Below, piece by piece: positions 15,755 to 23,400 of a DNA stretch of 37,333 nucleotides. The stretch is taken from the NCBI GenBank assembly GCA_937934645.1, contig CALGYZ010000076.1:1-37333 (forward strand). Direction: 5' to 3'. The DNA is from an uncultured Bacillaceae bacterium. GTDB taxonomy: Bacteria > Bacillota > Bacilli > Bacillales > Caldibacillaceae. The notes below the pieces were generated by a model that ran no database searches, was not told the origin of the DNA, and was given only the letters and a program-made list of their open reading frames with translations. Positions within the stretch are counted from its first letter, which is position 1; each line of letters starts with the position of its first letter. Made by a program: the position numbers and the translations under genes.

Positions 15755-17464
15755 ATGGTTTACATAATAATTGGATTCATTCTTGCATTAATCGTTTTAT
15801 ATATAGCCGGATATATTGTAAAAAAGAAACATTTTACGTATATTGACCGTCTGGAAATGTGGAAAATTGAATTATTGAACCGGCCCGTCAATGAGGAAAT
15901 CAGCAAAGTTAAACAATTAAAAATGGATGGAGAAGCGGAAGAATGCTTCGAAAAATGGCGGAACACATGGGAGCAAATCGAGTCGGATGAATTGCCGAAA
16001 ATAGAAAACTGGCTCTACGAAGCAGAAGGTTTCGTTGATAAATACCGGTTTTCCAAGGCAAAAGAAGTATATTCAAAAATAGAAAATACTTTAAAAGAAG
16101 CGGAAGAAAAAATAAACAGTACAGTGGAACAGCTGAAGAGAATCATTGATAGTGAAGAAAAGAACAGGGCGGAAATTTTAGAAATTCAGGAGATTTATAA
16201 AAAATTAAAAAAAGAACTTCTGGCACGCAGCCATGCTTTCGGAGCGGCAGCAGACATATTGCAAAATTCGATCAGAAATGCCGGTGAAAAGATCGAACAG
16301 TTTGAGCAGGAAACAACGGGGGGCAATTATGTAACCGCCCGCCAAATTGTCATCGAATTAAGGAAAGAATTGGAACAGCTAAATAAGAAAATGGAAAAAA
16401 TTCCTTTATTTCTAAATGAGTGCCTCCATGAAATACCGAACCAGATTAAACAAATTAGAGACGGAACCAATGATATGAAAGAAGAAGGCTATCATCTGGA
16501 TCATTTAAATATTGACCGGGAACTGATGAAAATTGAAGGTCAATTAAAAGCATATGTGCAATTTTTGGAAAATGCCGAAACAGAAGAAGTTGAAGAAGGG
16601 ATTCAGGATATAAAAGAACAAATAGAAGTGATTTATGATTTGCTGGAAGAAGAAGTAAATTCAAAACAGTTTGTTTTGAAAAACCAGCCTTTGTTGGGTG
16701 AATCCCTGGATAAAATTTGGAATGAAAATGAATCATTAAAGAATGAAATACAGCTCGTAAAAGAAACGTACCATCTGCCTGAGACAGAAGAAAAATCAAT
16801 AAATGAAATCGAACAGCGGATCAAGACAATGAGAAAGACCGCCGAACTTCTACTGTCCGAAGAACAGATGTCGGCCGCTGCATTTTCCATTATTAAAGAA
16901 AAAGTGGAAGAAATTTTGACCAGTATTACAGAGATTGAAGAAAAACAAAAAGCCTTTTCTGACTTGTTAAAAGATCTGCGGAAAGATGAACTGGAAGCCA
17001 GGGAAAAAATACAGGATTTGCGAAAATTGTTCCGGAAAACTTTACGGCAGGTTGAACGGAGCAATATTCCCGGTATTCCACATTCAACCGAGATTTATTT
17101 CGTTGAAGCCCGGGAAGCAATCCAGGATTGCCTCGCCCGTCTGGAAGAGAAGCCGCTCGTGATGTCTGCCGTTCAACATTCGCTTAACGATGCCGAAGAA
17201 AAAGTGACGGCCGCCCATGATCTTGTCACAAAAATGATTGAAAATGCGTATTTTGCAGAGAAAATTATCCAATACGGAAACCGTTATCGCAGGAAAGACC
17301 CGGAAATCAACAAACGTTTGGAAGATGCAGAAGCCGCATTCCGCAGCTTTGATTATGACCGGGCTCTGGAGGAAGCGGCGGCAGCGGTTGAAGAAGCTGA
17401 ACCGGGTGCCATAAAACGAATAGAAGAAATGATTAATGAAGAAAATAATATGGAGAACCGTTAA
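15755..17464 (+). CDS. ezrA: septation ring formation regulator EzrA
   Basis: EzrA is a membrane-tethered spectrin-like protein that restrains FtsZ assembly and links the divisome to cell wall synthesis. The 569 residues start with one N-terminal membrane helix (YIIIGFILALIVLYIAGYIV, 3-22), an Nout-Cin arrangement in the family. About 540 residues of charged triple-helical repeats follow. The conserved QNR patch near the C-terminus is intact: Gln506, Asn509 and Arg510 in IIQYGNRYRR, matching B. subtilis Q510-N513-R514. An ACAGGGGGC site precedes the ATG. The length is close to B. subtilis (562). It is a single-gene unit bounded by terminators. B. subtilis hisJ and braB, which neighbour ezrA there, are missing. 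Confidence 0.96.
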   Translation: MVYIIIGFILALIVLYIAGYIVKKKHFTYIDRLEMWKIELLNRPVNEEISKVKQLKMDGEAEECFEKWRNTWEQIESDELPKIENWLYEAEGFVDKYRFSKAKEVYSKIENTLKEAEEKINSTVEQLKRIIDSEEKNRAEILEIQEIYKKLKKELLARSHAFGAAADILQNSIRNAGEKIEQFEQETTGGNYVTARQIVIELRKELEQLNKKMEKIPLFLNECLHEIPNQIKQIRDGTNDMKEEGYHLDHLNIDRELMKIEGQLKAYVQFLENAETEEVEEGIQDIKEQIEVIYDLLEEEVNSKQFVLKNQPLLGESLDKIWNENESLKNEIQLVKETYHLPETEEKSINEIEQRIKTMRKTAELLLSEEQMSAAAFSIIKEKVEEILTSITEIEEKQKAFSDLLKDLRKDELEAREKIQDLRKLFRKTLRQVERSNIPGIPHSTEIYFVEAREAIQDCLARLEEKPLVMSAVQHSLNDAEEKVTAAHDLVTKMIENAYFAEKIIQYGNRYRRKDPEINKRLEDAEAAFRSFDYDRALEEAAAAVEEAEPGAIKRIEEMINEENNMENR

Positions 17465-17487
17465 ACCTCCTCCATCATATAACTGTG

Positions 17488-17521
17488 AAAGGAGTCACAT
17501 ATTTGTGATTTCCTTTTTTTT
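17488..17521 (+). terminator. intrinsic terminator of ezrA
   Basis: AAAGGAGTCAC (17488-17498) pairs with GTGATTTCCTTT (17504-17515) with a one- versus two-base internal mismatch, followed by a run of T to 17521. Confidence 0.75.
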
Positions 17522-17524
17522 GCC

Positions 17525-17533
17525 TGTTATAAT
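17525..17533 (+). promoter_or_regulatory. extended -10 promoter of iscS-thiI
   Basis: TGTTATAAT at 17525-17533 is an extended -10 element 34 bases before the iscS ATG. It is placed directly after the ezrA terminator. The -35 region (GTGATT) is poor. Confidence 0.5.
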
Positions 17534-17566
17534 ATAGATGAATTGAGACCACTGGAGGTTCATACG

Positions 17567-18724
17567 ATGATTTACTTTGATAATAGTGCCACAACAAAAC
17601 CGAAAAATGAGGTTTTAGATACATTTATAAAAGTTTCTGAAAGATTTTTTGCCAATCCTTCCTCCGTTCATTCCCTCGGATTGGAAGCGGAAAAGTTGCT
17701 TGAACAGTCAAGAAATCAAATTGCCTCCCTATTAAAAGTGAATACCGGCGAAATTATATTTACGTCGGGCGGAACAGAAAGCAATAATTTCGTCATAAAA
17801 GGTGTGGCTTCGACATACCGGCACCGGGGAAATCATATCATTACAACGGAAATCGAGCATCCGTCGGTGGCCAATGCGTGCGAGGACTTAAAACGGCACG
17901 GGTTTGAGGTGACGTATTTGCCTGTGGACAGATCCGGGCAAATCAACCTGGATGATTTAAAAAGGGCAATCCGTGATGAAACAATTTTAGTATCCGTCAT
18001 TCATGTAAATAATGAACTTGGAGTGGTGCAGCCGGTAGAGGAAATCGGCAAGCTTCTAAAACCGTACTCAAAAATATTTTTCCACGTTGATCACGTACAG
18101 GGAGTTACGAAAGTTCCGCTGGATTTTCATGAGGCCAACGTTGACTTTGCATCGGTTTCCAGCCATAAATTCCATGGTGTGAAGGGAACCGGGGCGGTAT
18201 TTGTAAGGAAAGGATTACGGCTCGAACCGCTGCTTTCCGGCGGCGGACAGGAACAAAACATGCGGAGCGGCACCGAGAATGTACCCGGCATTGCCGCGAT
18301 GGCAAAAGCGTTGCGTTTGGGAATGGAAGCATATAAAAAAAATATTTCGAACCTTAAAGCGGTGCGTGACTTTTTAATTAAGGAACTTCGTACAATCGAC
18401 GGGGTATTTGTAAATACACCGGATGAGCAAATAGCCCCCCATATCGTGAACTTTTCCGTTCCCGGTTATAAAGCGGAAGTCCTTGTTCATGAAATGGAGG
18501 AAAGAGGGTTATATGCTTCAACAACGAGTGCATGTTCGTCCAAAAGAGACGAGCCGAGTAAAACCGTCCTGGCAATGGGACTGGGAAATGAACGGGCAAC
18601 TTCTTCCATCCGTCTCAGTCTTTCCTTCGAAAATACAATGGAAGAAGCGAAAGAAGCCGTAAAAATTATTAAGGCAAGTATTGAAAATTTAAAACCAGTA
18701 ATGAGGGGATCATATGATGTATGA
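17567..18724 (+). CDS. cysteine desulfurase (NifS/IscS family, partner of ThiI)
   Basis: This PLP enzyme removes sulfur from cysteine and hands it on as persulfide. From the ATG at 17567 (CTGGAGG eight bases before) it has 385 residues. The opening IYFDNSATTKP, the PLP lysine Lys201 in SSHKFHG and the catalytic Cys323 in SACSSKRDEPS are all present. The gene overlaps thiI by 11 bases, which matches the B. subtilis nifZ-thiI pair, where the desulfurase is dedicated to ThiI. A role in 4-thiouridine and thiamine thiazole synthesis is therefore more likely than general Fe-S assembly. A TTG at 17543 would add eight residues but lacks a ribosome site. Confidence 0.94.
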   Translation: MIYFDNSATTKPKNEVLDTFIKVSERFFANPSSVHSLGLEAEKLLEQSRNQIASLLKVNTGEIIFTSGGTESNNFVIKGVASTYRHRGNHIITTEIEHPSVANACEDLKRHGFEVTYLPVDRSGQINLDDLKRAIRDETILVSVIHVNNELGVVQPVEEIGKLLKPYSKIFFHVDHVQGVTKVPLDFHEANVDFASVSSHKFHGVKGTGAVFVRKGLRLEPLLSGGGQEQNMRSGTENVPGIAAMAKALRLGMEAYKKNISNLKAVRDFLIKELRTIDGVFVNTPDEQIAPHIVNFSVPGYKAEVLVHEMEERGLYASTTSACSSKRDEPSKTVLAMGLGNERATSSIRLSLSFENTMEEAKEAVKIIKASIENLKPVMRGSYDV

Positions 18725-19922
18725 CCAAATACTAGTCCGTTATGGTGAATTATCATTAAAAGGTAGAAACCGGCGTTTTTTTATTGATAAATTGCAGGAA
18801 AATGTCCAACATATATTACGGGATTTTAAAAATATAAAAGTTCGTGCAGCACGTGCCCATATGTATATCGATTTGAACGGTGAAGATCCGGATGAAATTT
18901 GCGACCGGCTGAAAGGAATTTTCGGTATTCAATCATTCAGTCCGGTTATGACAGTTTCCCGGGAAATCGAAACGGTGAAGGAAGCGTCCCTGGCTTTACT
19001 CCAGAAGCTGGAAGCAGAAGGAAAAACGTTTAAAGTAGCAACAAAACGTGCGGATAAAAAATATCCGTATAACTCCGATGAAATAAACCGTCTGCTCGGC
19101 ACCCATTTATTAAAAAATATTCCCGGTTTAAAGGTTGATGTCAAGAAACCGGAGCTGGAATTAAAAGTTGAAGTCAGGAGCGAAGCGGTCTATTTAACAT
19201 GTGAAGTTATTAAAGGAGCAGGCGGGCTGCCTGTCGGTTCAAGTGGAAAGGCGATGTTGATGCTGTCGGGCGGCATTGACAGCCCGGTGGCCGGTTATTT
19301 ATCGATGAAACGTGGGCTTTCCGTAGAAGGTGTCCATTTTTACAGTCCGCCTTATACGAGTGAACGTTCGAAGCAGAAAGTTATTGACCTTGCTAAAAAG
19401 CTGGCAGAAGTGAGCGGCCGTTTTACATTGCATATCGTGCCGTTTACCGAACTTCAGGAATATATTTATGAAAAAGTACCGGAAAGTTATGCAATGACAA
19501 TTATGCGCCGGATGATGCTGAGAATTACGGATGAAATCAGGAAAAAACACGGCGGACTTGCTGTTGTTACCGGAGAAAGTTTAGGCCAAGTTGCCAGTCA
19601 GACGATCGAAAGCATGTATACAATCAATGAGGTGACTAACACTCCGGTCTTGCGTCCGCTCGTTGCCATGGATAAAAGTGAAATTATCCAAATTGCGGAA
19701 AAAATAGACACGCTGGAAATTTCCAACCGGCCATATGAAGATTGCTGTACAATTTTTACACCGCGAAATCCGAAAACAAAGCCGAAACGGGAAAAAGCAC
19801 GGCAGTTTGAGAGCTATATGGATTATGAAGAATATATTACACGTGCCGTGGAAAACGTAGAAACCCTTCAAATTTATGCAGGCATGGACCAGGAACAGGA
19901 CGAATTCGCCGATCTTTTGTAA
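18714..19922 (+). CDS. thiI: tRNA sulfurtransferase ThiI
   Basis: ThiI adenylates tRNA uridine-8 and transfers sulfur to give 4-thiouridine, and it supports thiazole synthesis. The 402 residues hold an N-terminal ferredoxin-like and THUMP region (about 1-170), then the PP-loop ATP-pyrophosphatase domain with SGGIDSP at 185-191. There is no C-terminal rhodanese domain, so it is the short Firmicute form that takes sulfur directly from the desulfurase. The N-terminus MMYDQILVRYGELSLKGRN fits the family. The first ATG at 18714 is preferred, with the second at 18717 possible. GAGGGG lies at 18703-18708. Translation is coupled to the upstream desulfurase. No terminator separates it from the SASP gene. 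Confidence 0.95.
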   Translation: MMYDQILVRYGELSLKGRNRRFFIDKLQENVQHILRDFKNIKVRAARAHMYIDLNGEDPDEICDRLKGIFGIQSFSPVMTVSREIETVKEASLALLQKLEAEGKTFKVATKRADKKYPYNSDEINRLLGTHLLKNIPGLKVDVKKPELELKVEVRSEAVYLTCEVIKGAGGLPVGSSGKAMLMLSGGIDSPVAGYLSMKRGLSVEGVHFYSPPYTSERSKQKVIDLAKKLAEVSGRFTLHIVPFTELQEYIYEKVPESYAMTIMRRMMLRITDEIRKKHGGLAVVTGESLGQVASQTIESMYTINEVTNTPVLRPLVAMDKSEIIQIAEKIDTLEISNRPYEDCCTIFTPRNPKTKPKREKARQFESYMDYEEYITRAVENVETLQIYAGMDQEQDEFADLL

Positions 19923-19961
19923 TAAACAGACAATGTTAACAACAATTACCTTGCCATGTCG

Positions 19962-19992
19962 TGAATGATTCCTTGTGCTTCAGCACAATCTA
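19962..19992 (+). promoter_or_regulatory. possible sigma-G promoter of the SASP gene
   Basis: TGAATG (19962-19967) and CAATCTA (19986-19992), 18 bases apart, resemble the forespore sigma-G hexamers (TGAATA and CATACTA) with one and two mismatches. The predicted start near 19999 would leave only a 15-20 base leader. SASP genes are established sigma-G targets. Confidence 0.35.
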
Positions 19993-20003
19993 ATAGCACA
20001 AGG
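19971..20003 (+). repeat. alternative hairpins and direct repeat over the SASP ribosome site
   Basis: CCTTGTGCT (19971-19979) pairs perfectly with AGCACAAGG (19995-20003), which includes the first bases of the AAGGAGGTGAG ribosome site. The same left arm can instead pair as TTGTGC (19973-19978) with GCACAA (19983-19988) around a TTCA loop. AGCACAA occurs twice as a direct repeat (19982-19988 and 19995-20001). The structure would exist only in RNA read through from thiI. Confidence 0.55.
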
Positions 20004-20015
20004 AGGTGAGAGACA

Positions 20016-20222
20016 ATGGCAAGGAACAACAGCTCAAACCAATTGCTTGTTCCGGGTGTCCAGCAGGCCTTGGAACAAATGAAGTATGAAATCGCCCAGG
20101 AATTCGGTGTAAACTTGGGTGCTGAAACAACTTCACGTGCCAACGGTTCAGTCGGTGGAGAAATTACAAAACGTCTTGTACAAATGGCACAGCAACAAAT
20201 GAGCGGACAAATGAATCAATAA
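20016..20222 (+). CDS. sspA: alpha/beta-type small acid-soluble spore protein
   Basis: This 68-residue protein coats and protects DNA in the dormant spore and is degraded by the Gpr protease at germination. The sequence is a standard SASP: LLVPGVQQALEQMKYEIAQE carries the Gpr cleavage region (EIAQEFG), and DNA-binding segment GAETTSRANGSVGGEITKR follows. The ribosome site AAGGAGGTGAG is near-perfect, six bases before the ATG. The gene sits after thiI, as sspA does in B. subtilis. Because alpha/beta SASPs are near-identical paralogs, the exact symbol rests on position. It is a strong marker that the organism sporulates. Confidence 0.96.
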   Translation: MARNNSSNQLLVPGVQQALEQMKYEIAQEFGVNLGAETTSRANGSVGGEITKRLVQMAQQQMSGQMNQ

Positions 20223-20229
20223 AGTATGG

Positions 20230-20274
20230 CTTGACAGGGCGGAGAGTTGATCTCCGTCCTTTTTATTTGTCAAG
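20230..20274 (+). terminator. intrinsic terminator of the SASP gene
   Basis: GGGCGGAGA (20237-20245) pairs with TCTCCGTCC (20251-20259), including one G-U pair, followed by TTTTTATTT. An outer arm CTTGACA (20230-20236) pairs with TGTCAAG (20268-20274) around the whole element. Confidence 0.85.
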
Positions 20275-20321
20275 ACAACAACTAATGTTTATATTTTCCT
20301 GTTCATTATGGTTTATTCATG

Positions 20322-20327
20322 TATAAT
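20322..20327 (+). promoter_or_regulatory. possible -10 element of sppA
   Basis: TATAAT at 20322-20327 lies about 60 bases before the sppA start. A weak -35 (TGTTCA, 20300-20305) is 16 bases upstream. Confidence 0.35.
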
Positions 20328-20389
20328 TTAAAATAAGACTCATTACATTGGAAATGAGGCCTCAATTTTTGGAAGATAGGGGGATTCAA

Positions 20390-21397
20390 GTGACTAAAAA
20401 GCGCTGGTTGGCGATCGGAATTGCACTCGCCATTTTTGTTTTTTCAGCCGGATTTTCCCTTATGAGGGCATTTGTATTGAAAGACAGCAAGGAAACTTTT
20501 TCAAGCCTCTTTTTCACAGAGTCGGACTTTTATGAAGAGGTAATCGAAGAAGGAAATCCGTTAAAGAAAATCGTAGTATTGGATGTCGACGGAGTTATTA
20601 TTGATACAGGGGAAGACAGCTTTGTCGGAACGGCTTCCTACAATCACCGCAGTTTTATGAATAAACTGGAAGCAATCGGGAAGGATCCGTCGGTAAAAGG
20701 AGTCGTGATCCGGGTAAATTCCCCGGGCGGCGGTACTGTTGAAAGTGCGGAAATCCATGACAAATTAAAGGAAATGACAGAGGAAAAAAATATTCCGGTT
20801 TATATTTCCATGGGATCCATAGCTGCTTCCGGAGGGTATTACATTTCTGCTCCGGCGACGAAAATTTTCGCCAGTAAAGAAACGATTACCGGCTCCATCG
20901 GGGTCATTTTGCAAAGTTACAATATAGCAGAGCTGGCGGATAAATTAGGGATTGATGCAAATGTCATTAAAAGCGGGCCCCATAAAGATATTATGAGTTC
21001 CATGAGGGAAATGACCGATGAGGAGCGGGAAATTTTACAAGAAATGATTGATAACGCTTATGATGATTTCGTAAAAATCATCGCCGAGGGCAGAGAAATG
21101 CCGGAAAGTAAAGTCCGGGAACTGGCTGACGGGCGGATTTTTGATGGCCGCCAGGCAAAAGAGCTCGGTCTGATTGATGAATTCGGTTATTTCAAAGATA
21201 CGATTGCGGCAATAAAGGAGGAGCAAAACCTGGACGACGCGTACGTTGTCCGCTATAAAGATCAGGCCTTTACGTTCGGTTCGCTGCTTTGGTCAAGTGC
21301 AAAAAACTTAACCGGAAGGGATCATTCGGCTGAAGCACTCTTGAACTTGCTGACATCGTCAAATGCTCCGCGGCTGATGTATTTATACTCAAACTGA
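20390..21397 (+). CDS. sppA: signal peptide peptidase SppA
   Basis: SppA is a membrane-anchored serine protease facing outward that degrades leftover signal peptides. In B. subtilis it also aids lantibiotic resistance. From a GTG at 20390 it has 335 residues, identical in length to the B. subtilis protein. It has one N-terminal membrane helix (WLAIGIALAIFVFSAGF) and a Clp-like protease fold. The nucleophile is Ser143 in SMGSIAASGGYY and the general base Lys195 in VIKSGPHKD; their spacing of 52 equals that of the B. subtilis Ser147-Lys199 pair. The GTG follows ATAGGGGGATT. An ATG at 20354 has no ribosome site and would bury the anchor. The yteJ gene follows 16 bases later, as in B. subtilis. 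Confidence 0.94.
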   Translation: MTKKRWLAIGIALAIFVFSAGFSLMRAFVLKDSKETFSSLFFTESDFYEEVIEEGNPLKKIVVLDVDGVIIDTGEDSFVGTASYNHRSFMNKLEAIGKDPSVKGVVIRVNSPGGGTVESAEIHDKLKEMTEEKNIPVYISMGSIAASGGYYISAPATKIFASKETITGSIGVILQSYNIAELADKLGIDANVIKSGPHKDIMSSMREMTDEEREILQEMIDNAYDDFVKIIAEGREMPESKVRELADGRIFDGRQAKELGLIDEFGYFKDTIAAIKEEQNLDDAYVVRYKDQAFTFGSLLWSSAKNLTGRDHSAEALLNLLTSSNAPRLMYLYSN

Positions 21398-21413
21398 AGG
21401 GTGGTGGCGGAAT

Positions 21414-21965
21414 ATGGGGAAAGAAGATGAAATGATGAATGTCCGACAGGAAACGGATCGTGAACCGGAAAGTCCGGCACAGGAAGAAATGCTATCGGAC
21501 AAAACGGTAAACAACGGAGATGATTTACACGCCTATGCCGGTTTTTGGATACGGTTTTGGGCATATACCGCAGATTTATTGATTATTTTCGCTTTAGGGC
21601 AAATCGTTATTGGTATTGTAGAAATATTGATTGATCTGCCGCCGGCAAATCATATCTTTTCTTTGGAGAATATCATATCTGCCGTCATTTTTTATTTATA
21701 TTTTGTACTGATGACCAAGTTTTTTGGCCAGACAATCGGAAAAATGATCTTCGGTTTGAAAGTCATTCCCCTCAAAGAACAGGAGCTAAGCTGGGGAACG
21801 ATATTATTCCGGGAATGGATCGGCAGATATATTTCCGCAACGATTATTATATTGTATATTGTTGTTGCGTTTATGCCGAAGAAACAGGGGATACATGATT
21901 ATTTTGCAGACACGGCGGTTATTCATGAAGGTTATGTGAAAAAACGGGCGCTGCATTCAGCATAA
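21414..21965 (+). CDS. yteJ: RDD-family membrane protein (YteJ)
   Basis: RDD proteins are small integral membrane proteins whose transport substrate is mostly unknown. The 183 residues begin with about 40 acidic, soluble residues. Then comes the RDD motif region AGFWIRFWAYTADLLIIF with the defining Arg and Asp, followed by helices near 49-70, 85-103 and 131-153, and the family sequence FGQTIGKMIFGLKVI. The ribosome site AAGGGTGG precedes the ATG. It directly follows sppA and ends in a strong terminator, so sppA-yteJ is a two-gene unit. In B. subtilis the pair protects against antimicrobial peptides, and YteJ is thought to hold SppA in check. Confidence 0.9.
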   Translation: MGKEDEMMNVRQETDREPESPAQEEMLSDKTVNNGDDLHAYAGFWIRFWAYTADLLIIFALGQIVIGIVEILIDLPPANHIFSLENIISAVIFYLYFVLMTKFFGQTIGKMIFGLKVIPLKEQELSWGTILFREWIGRYISATIIILYIVVAFMPKKQGIHDYFADTAVIHEGYVKKRALHSA

Positions 21966-21970
21966 TGATC

Positions 21971-22014
21971 GCTGTTTCAACAGGAACGGCTGTTTCTGTT
22001 GAAACAGCTTTTTT
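21971..22014 (+). terminator. intrinsic terminator of sppA-yteJ
   Basis: GCTGTTTCAACAG (21971-21983) pairs perfectly over 13 bases with CTGTTGAAACAGC (21996-22008), followed by TTTTTT. Confidence 0.92.
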
Positions 22015-22076
22015 ATTTTGCAGCGTTTATTTTTTTTTCGGCTGACGATAATAGAAAACTGAAAGGTTGTGAAAAA

Positions 22077-22730
22077 ATGCATTTTTTAAGCACAAGCGGA
22101 ATGATTGCCCTGTTTTTTTCCGCCCTGGTTGCCATTTTTTTGTTGACCAACATATATATGGAAGTTACATATAAATACTCGGAGAAAACCCGGTTTTGTA
22201 CGATTCAAATAAAAGCGTTATTTGGCCTCATCCGATATCAGAAAAAGTTCCCCGCTGGCAAATCCGGCCGCCCGGATGAAAAACTGCGTACCGGCGGAGA
22301 ACACAAAGATTTAAACAAGGACGGACTTGAATCATTGGAGCAAGTCGAAGTATTTCTTAATTATTTTGTTGATTTTTACCGGACCATAAAAAAACACGTG
22401 AAAAAAATACGGATTCCGGTATTAGAGTGGAAATCAACAATCGGTACAGGTCATGCGGCCAGTTCCGCCGTGGCGGCGGGTGCGGGATGGGCTTTGAAGG
22501 GGAATGTGATCGGAATGATCAGCTATTATTTCACGATTGTAAACACTCCGGTATTGGAAATCACTCCCGTTTTTAACCGGGCTGTATCGGAAACCTATTT
22601 TCGATGTATGTTTCAGGTCCGCGCAGGGTATGCTATTCTAGCGGGTATCAGTTTGTTTAAATTTTGGTATACCCGCATGCGGCCGTCTTCTGATGCAGCC
22701 GTGAATCATTCGGAAAATCAAACATTATAA
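22077..22730 (+). CDS. ytfI: DUF2953-type protein YtfI
   Basis: This 217-residue protein of unknown biochemical role has an N-terminal membrane helix (GMIALFFSALVAIFLLTNIY). A beta-type region follows (MEVTYKYSEKTRFCTIQIKA), then a charged linker, and a C-terminal half with Gly-rich and beta segments. This resembles the DUF2953 proteins encoded before ytfJ in Bacillus. The ATG at 22077 follows GAAAGGTTGTG. An open frame back to 21999 would start within the preceding terminator and is unlikely. The gene is 14 bases from ytfJ. Since ytfJ is a sporulation gene, YtfI is probably expressed with it, which remains inference. Confidence 0.8.
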   Translation: MHFLSTSGMIALFFSALVAIFLLTNIYMEVTYKYSEKTRFCTIQIKALFGLIRYQKKFPAGKSGRPDEKLRTGGEHKDLNKDGLESLEQVEVFLNYFVDFYRTIKKHVKKIRIPVLEWKSTIGTGHAASSAVAAGAGWALKGNVIGMISYYFTIVNTPVLEITPVFNRAVSETYFRCMFQVRAGYAILAGISLFKFWYTRMRPSSDAAVNHSENQTL

Positions 22731-22744
22731 CGGGAGGAGTTCTG

Positions 22745-23182
22745 ATGAGTAATCATCCGATTAAAGACTTGATGACGACAGCGATGGAAAACTTAAAAGA
22801 TATGATTGATGTGAATACGATTATCGGTGATCCAGTTGAAACACCGGATGGAAGCGTTATTTTAACCGTTTCAAAAGTCGGATTCGGCTTTGCGGCCGGG
22901 GGCTCACAATTTTCCGTTGAAGATACTGCCGGAAACAATGAATTGCCTTTCGGCGGCGGCAGCGGGGGCGGAGTTTCCATTACACCAATCGCTTTTTTAA
23001 TTGTTAACAGTCAGGGAGTAAAAATGTTACATATCGATGAGAATACACATATTGTGGAAAAAATTTTGGACCTGGCGCCCAATGCCGTCGATAAAATTCA
23101 AAAGATGCTTGAGAAAAAACAACAGCAGACAAAGGGTCAGGATCAATCAAAACAAAATCAGCAGGAAGAATATAATATTTAA
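22745..23182 (+). CDS. ytfJ: GerW-family sporulation protein (YtfJ)
   Basis: GerW/YtfJ is a forespore protein needed for proper spore germination; its molecular activity is not established. The 145 residues match the family: HPIKDLMTTAMENLKDMIDV at the start, GDPVETPDGSVILTVSKVGF in the centre, the Gly-rich stretch LPFGGGSGGGVSITPIAFLI, and a helical region ending in a Gln/Lys-rich tail. GGGAGG lies eight bases before the ATG. It closely follows ytfI. In B. subtilis tpx separates ytfJ from ytxK. Here the space after it (23183-23293) has no gene. Confidence 0.93.
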   Translation: MSNHPIKDLMTTAMENLKDMIDVNTIIGDPVETPDGSVILTVSKVGFGFAAGGSQFSVEDTAGNNELPFGGGSGGGVSITPIAFLIVNSQGVKMLHIDENTHIVEKILDLAPNAVDKIQKMLEKKQQQTKGQDQSKQNQQEEYNI

Positions 23183-23293
23183 CGGAGATACCCAGAAATT
23201 TACCGTATGTGAAAAAACGTTTAAATCTGGTCTTCCATATTTACGGATTTATGTACTTATCAAGCAAATGGTGTTTAAGTCTGCTGGAAATCT

Positions 23294-23323
23294 TACCCCG
23301 TTAGAAAGCCGGGGTATTTTTTT
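23294..23323 (+). terminator. intrinsic terminator of ytfI-ytfJ
   Basis: TACCCCG (23294-23300) pairs with CGGGGTA (23310-23316) and is followed by a run of eight T. It lies 111 bases past the ytfJ stop, farther than usual. Confidence 0.75.
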
Positions 23324-23400
23324 AGATTATAATCATTGTACTCTTCCGGAGGATTAAGATAAAATAATTGGGGAAGCACTTAAAGAGGAGGAACGAAAGC

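Noticed and set aside
21999..22076. Upstream extension of the ytfI frame
   Set aside because: It begins inside the sppA-yteJ terminator stem and has no ribosome site, whereas the ATG at 22077 does.
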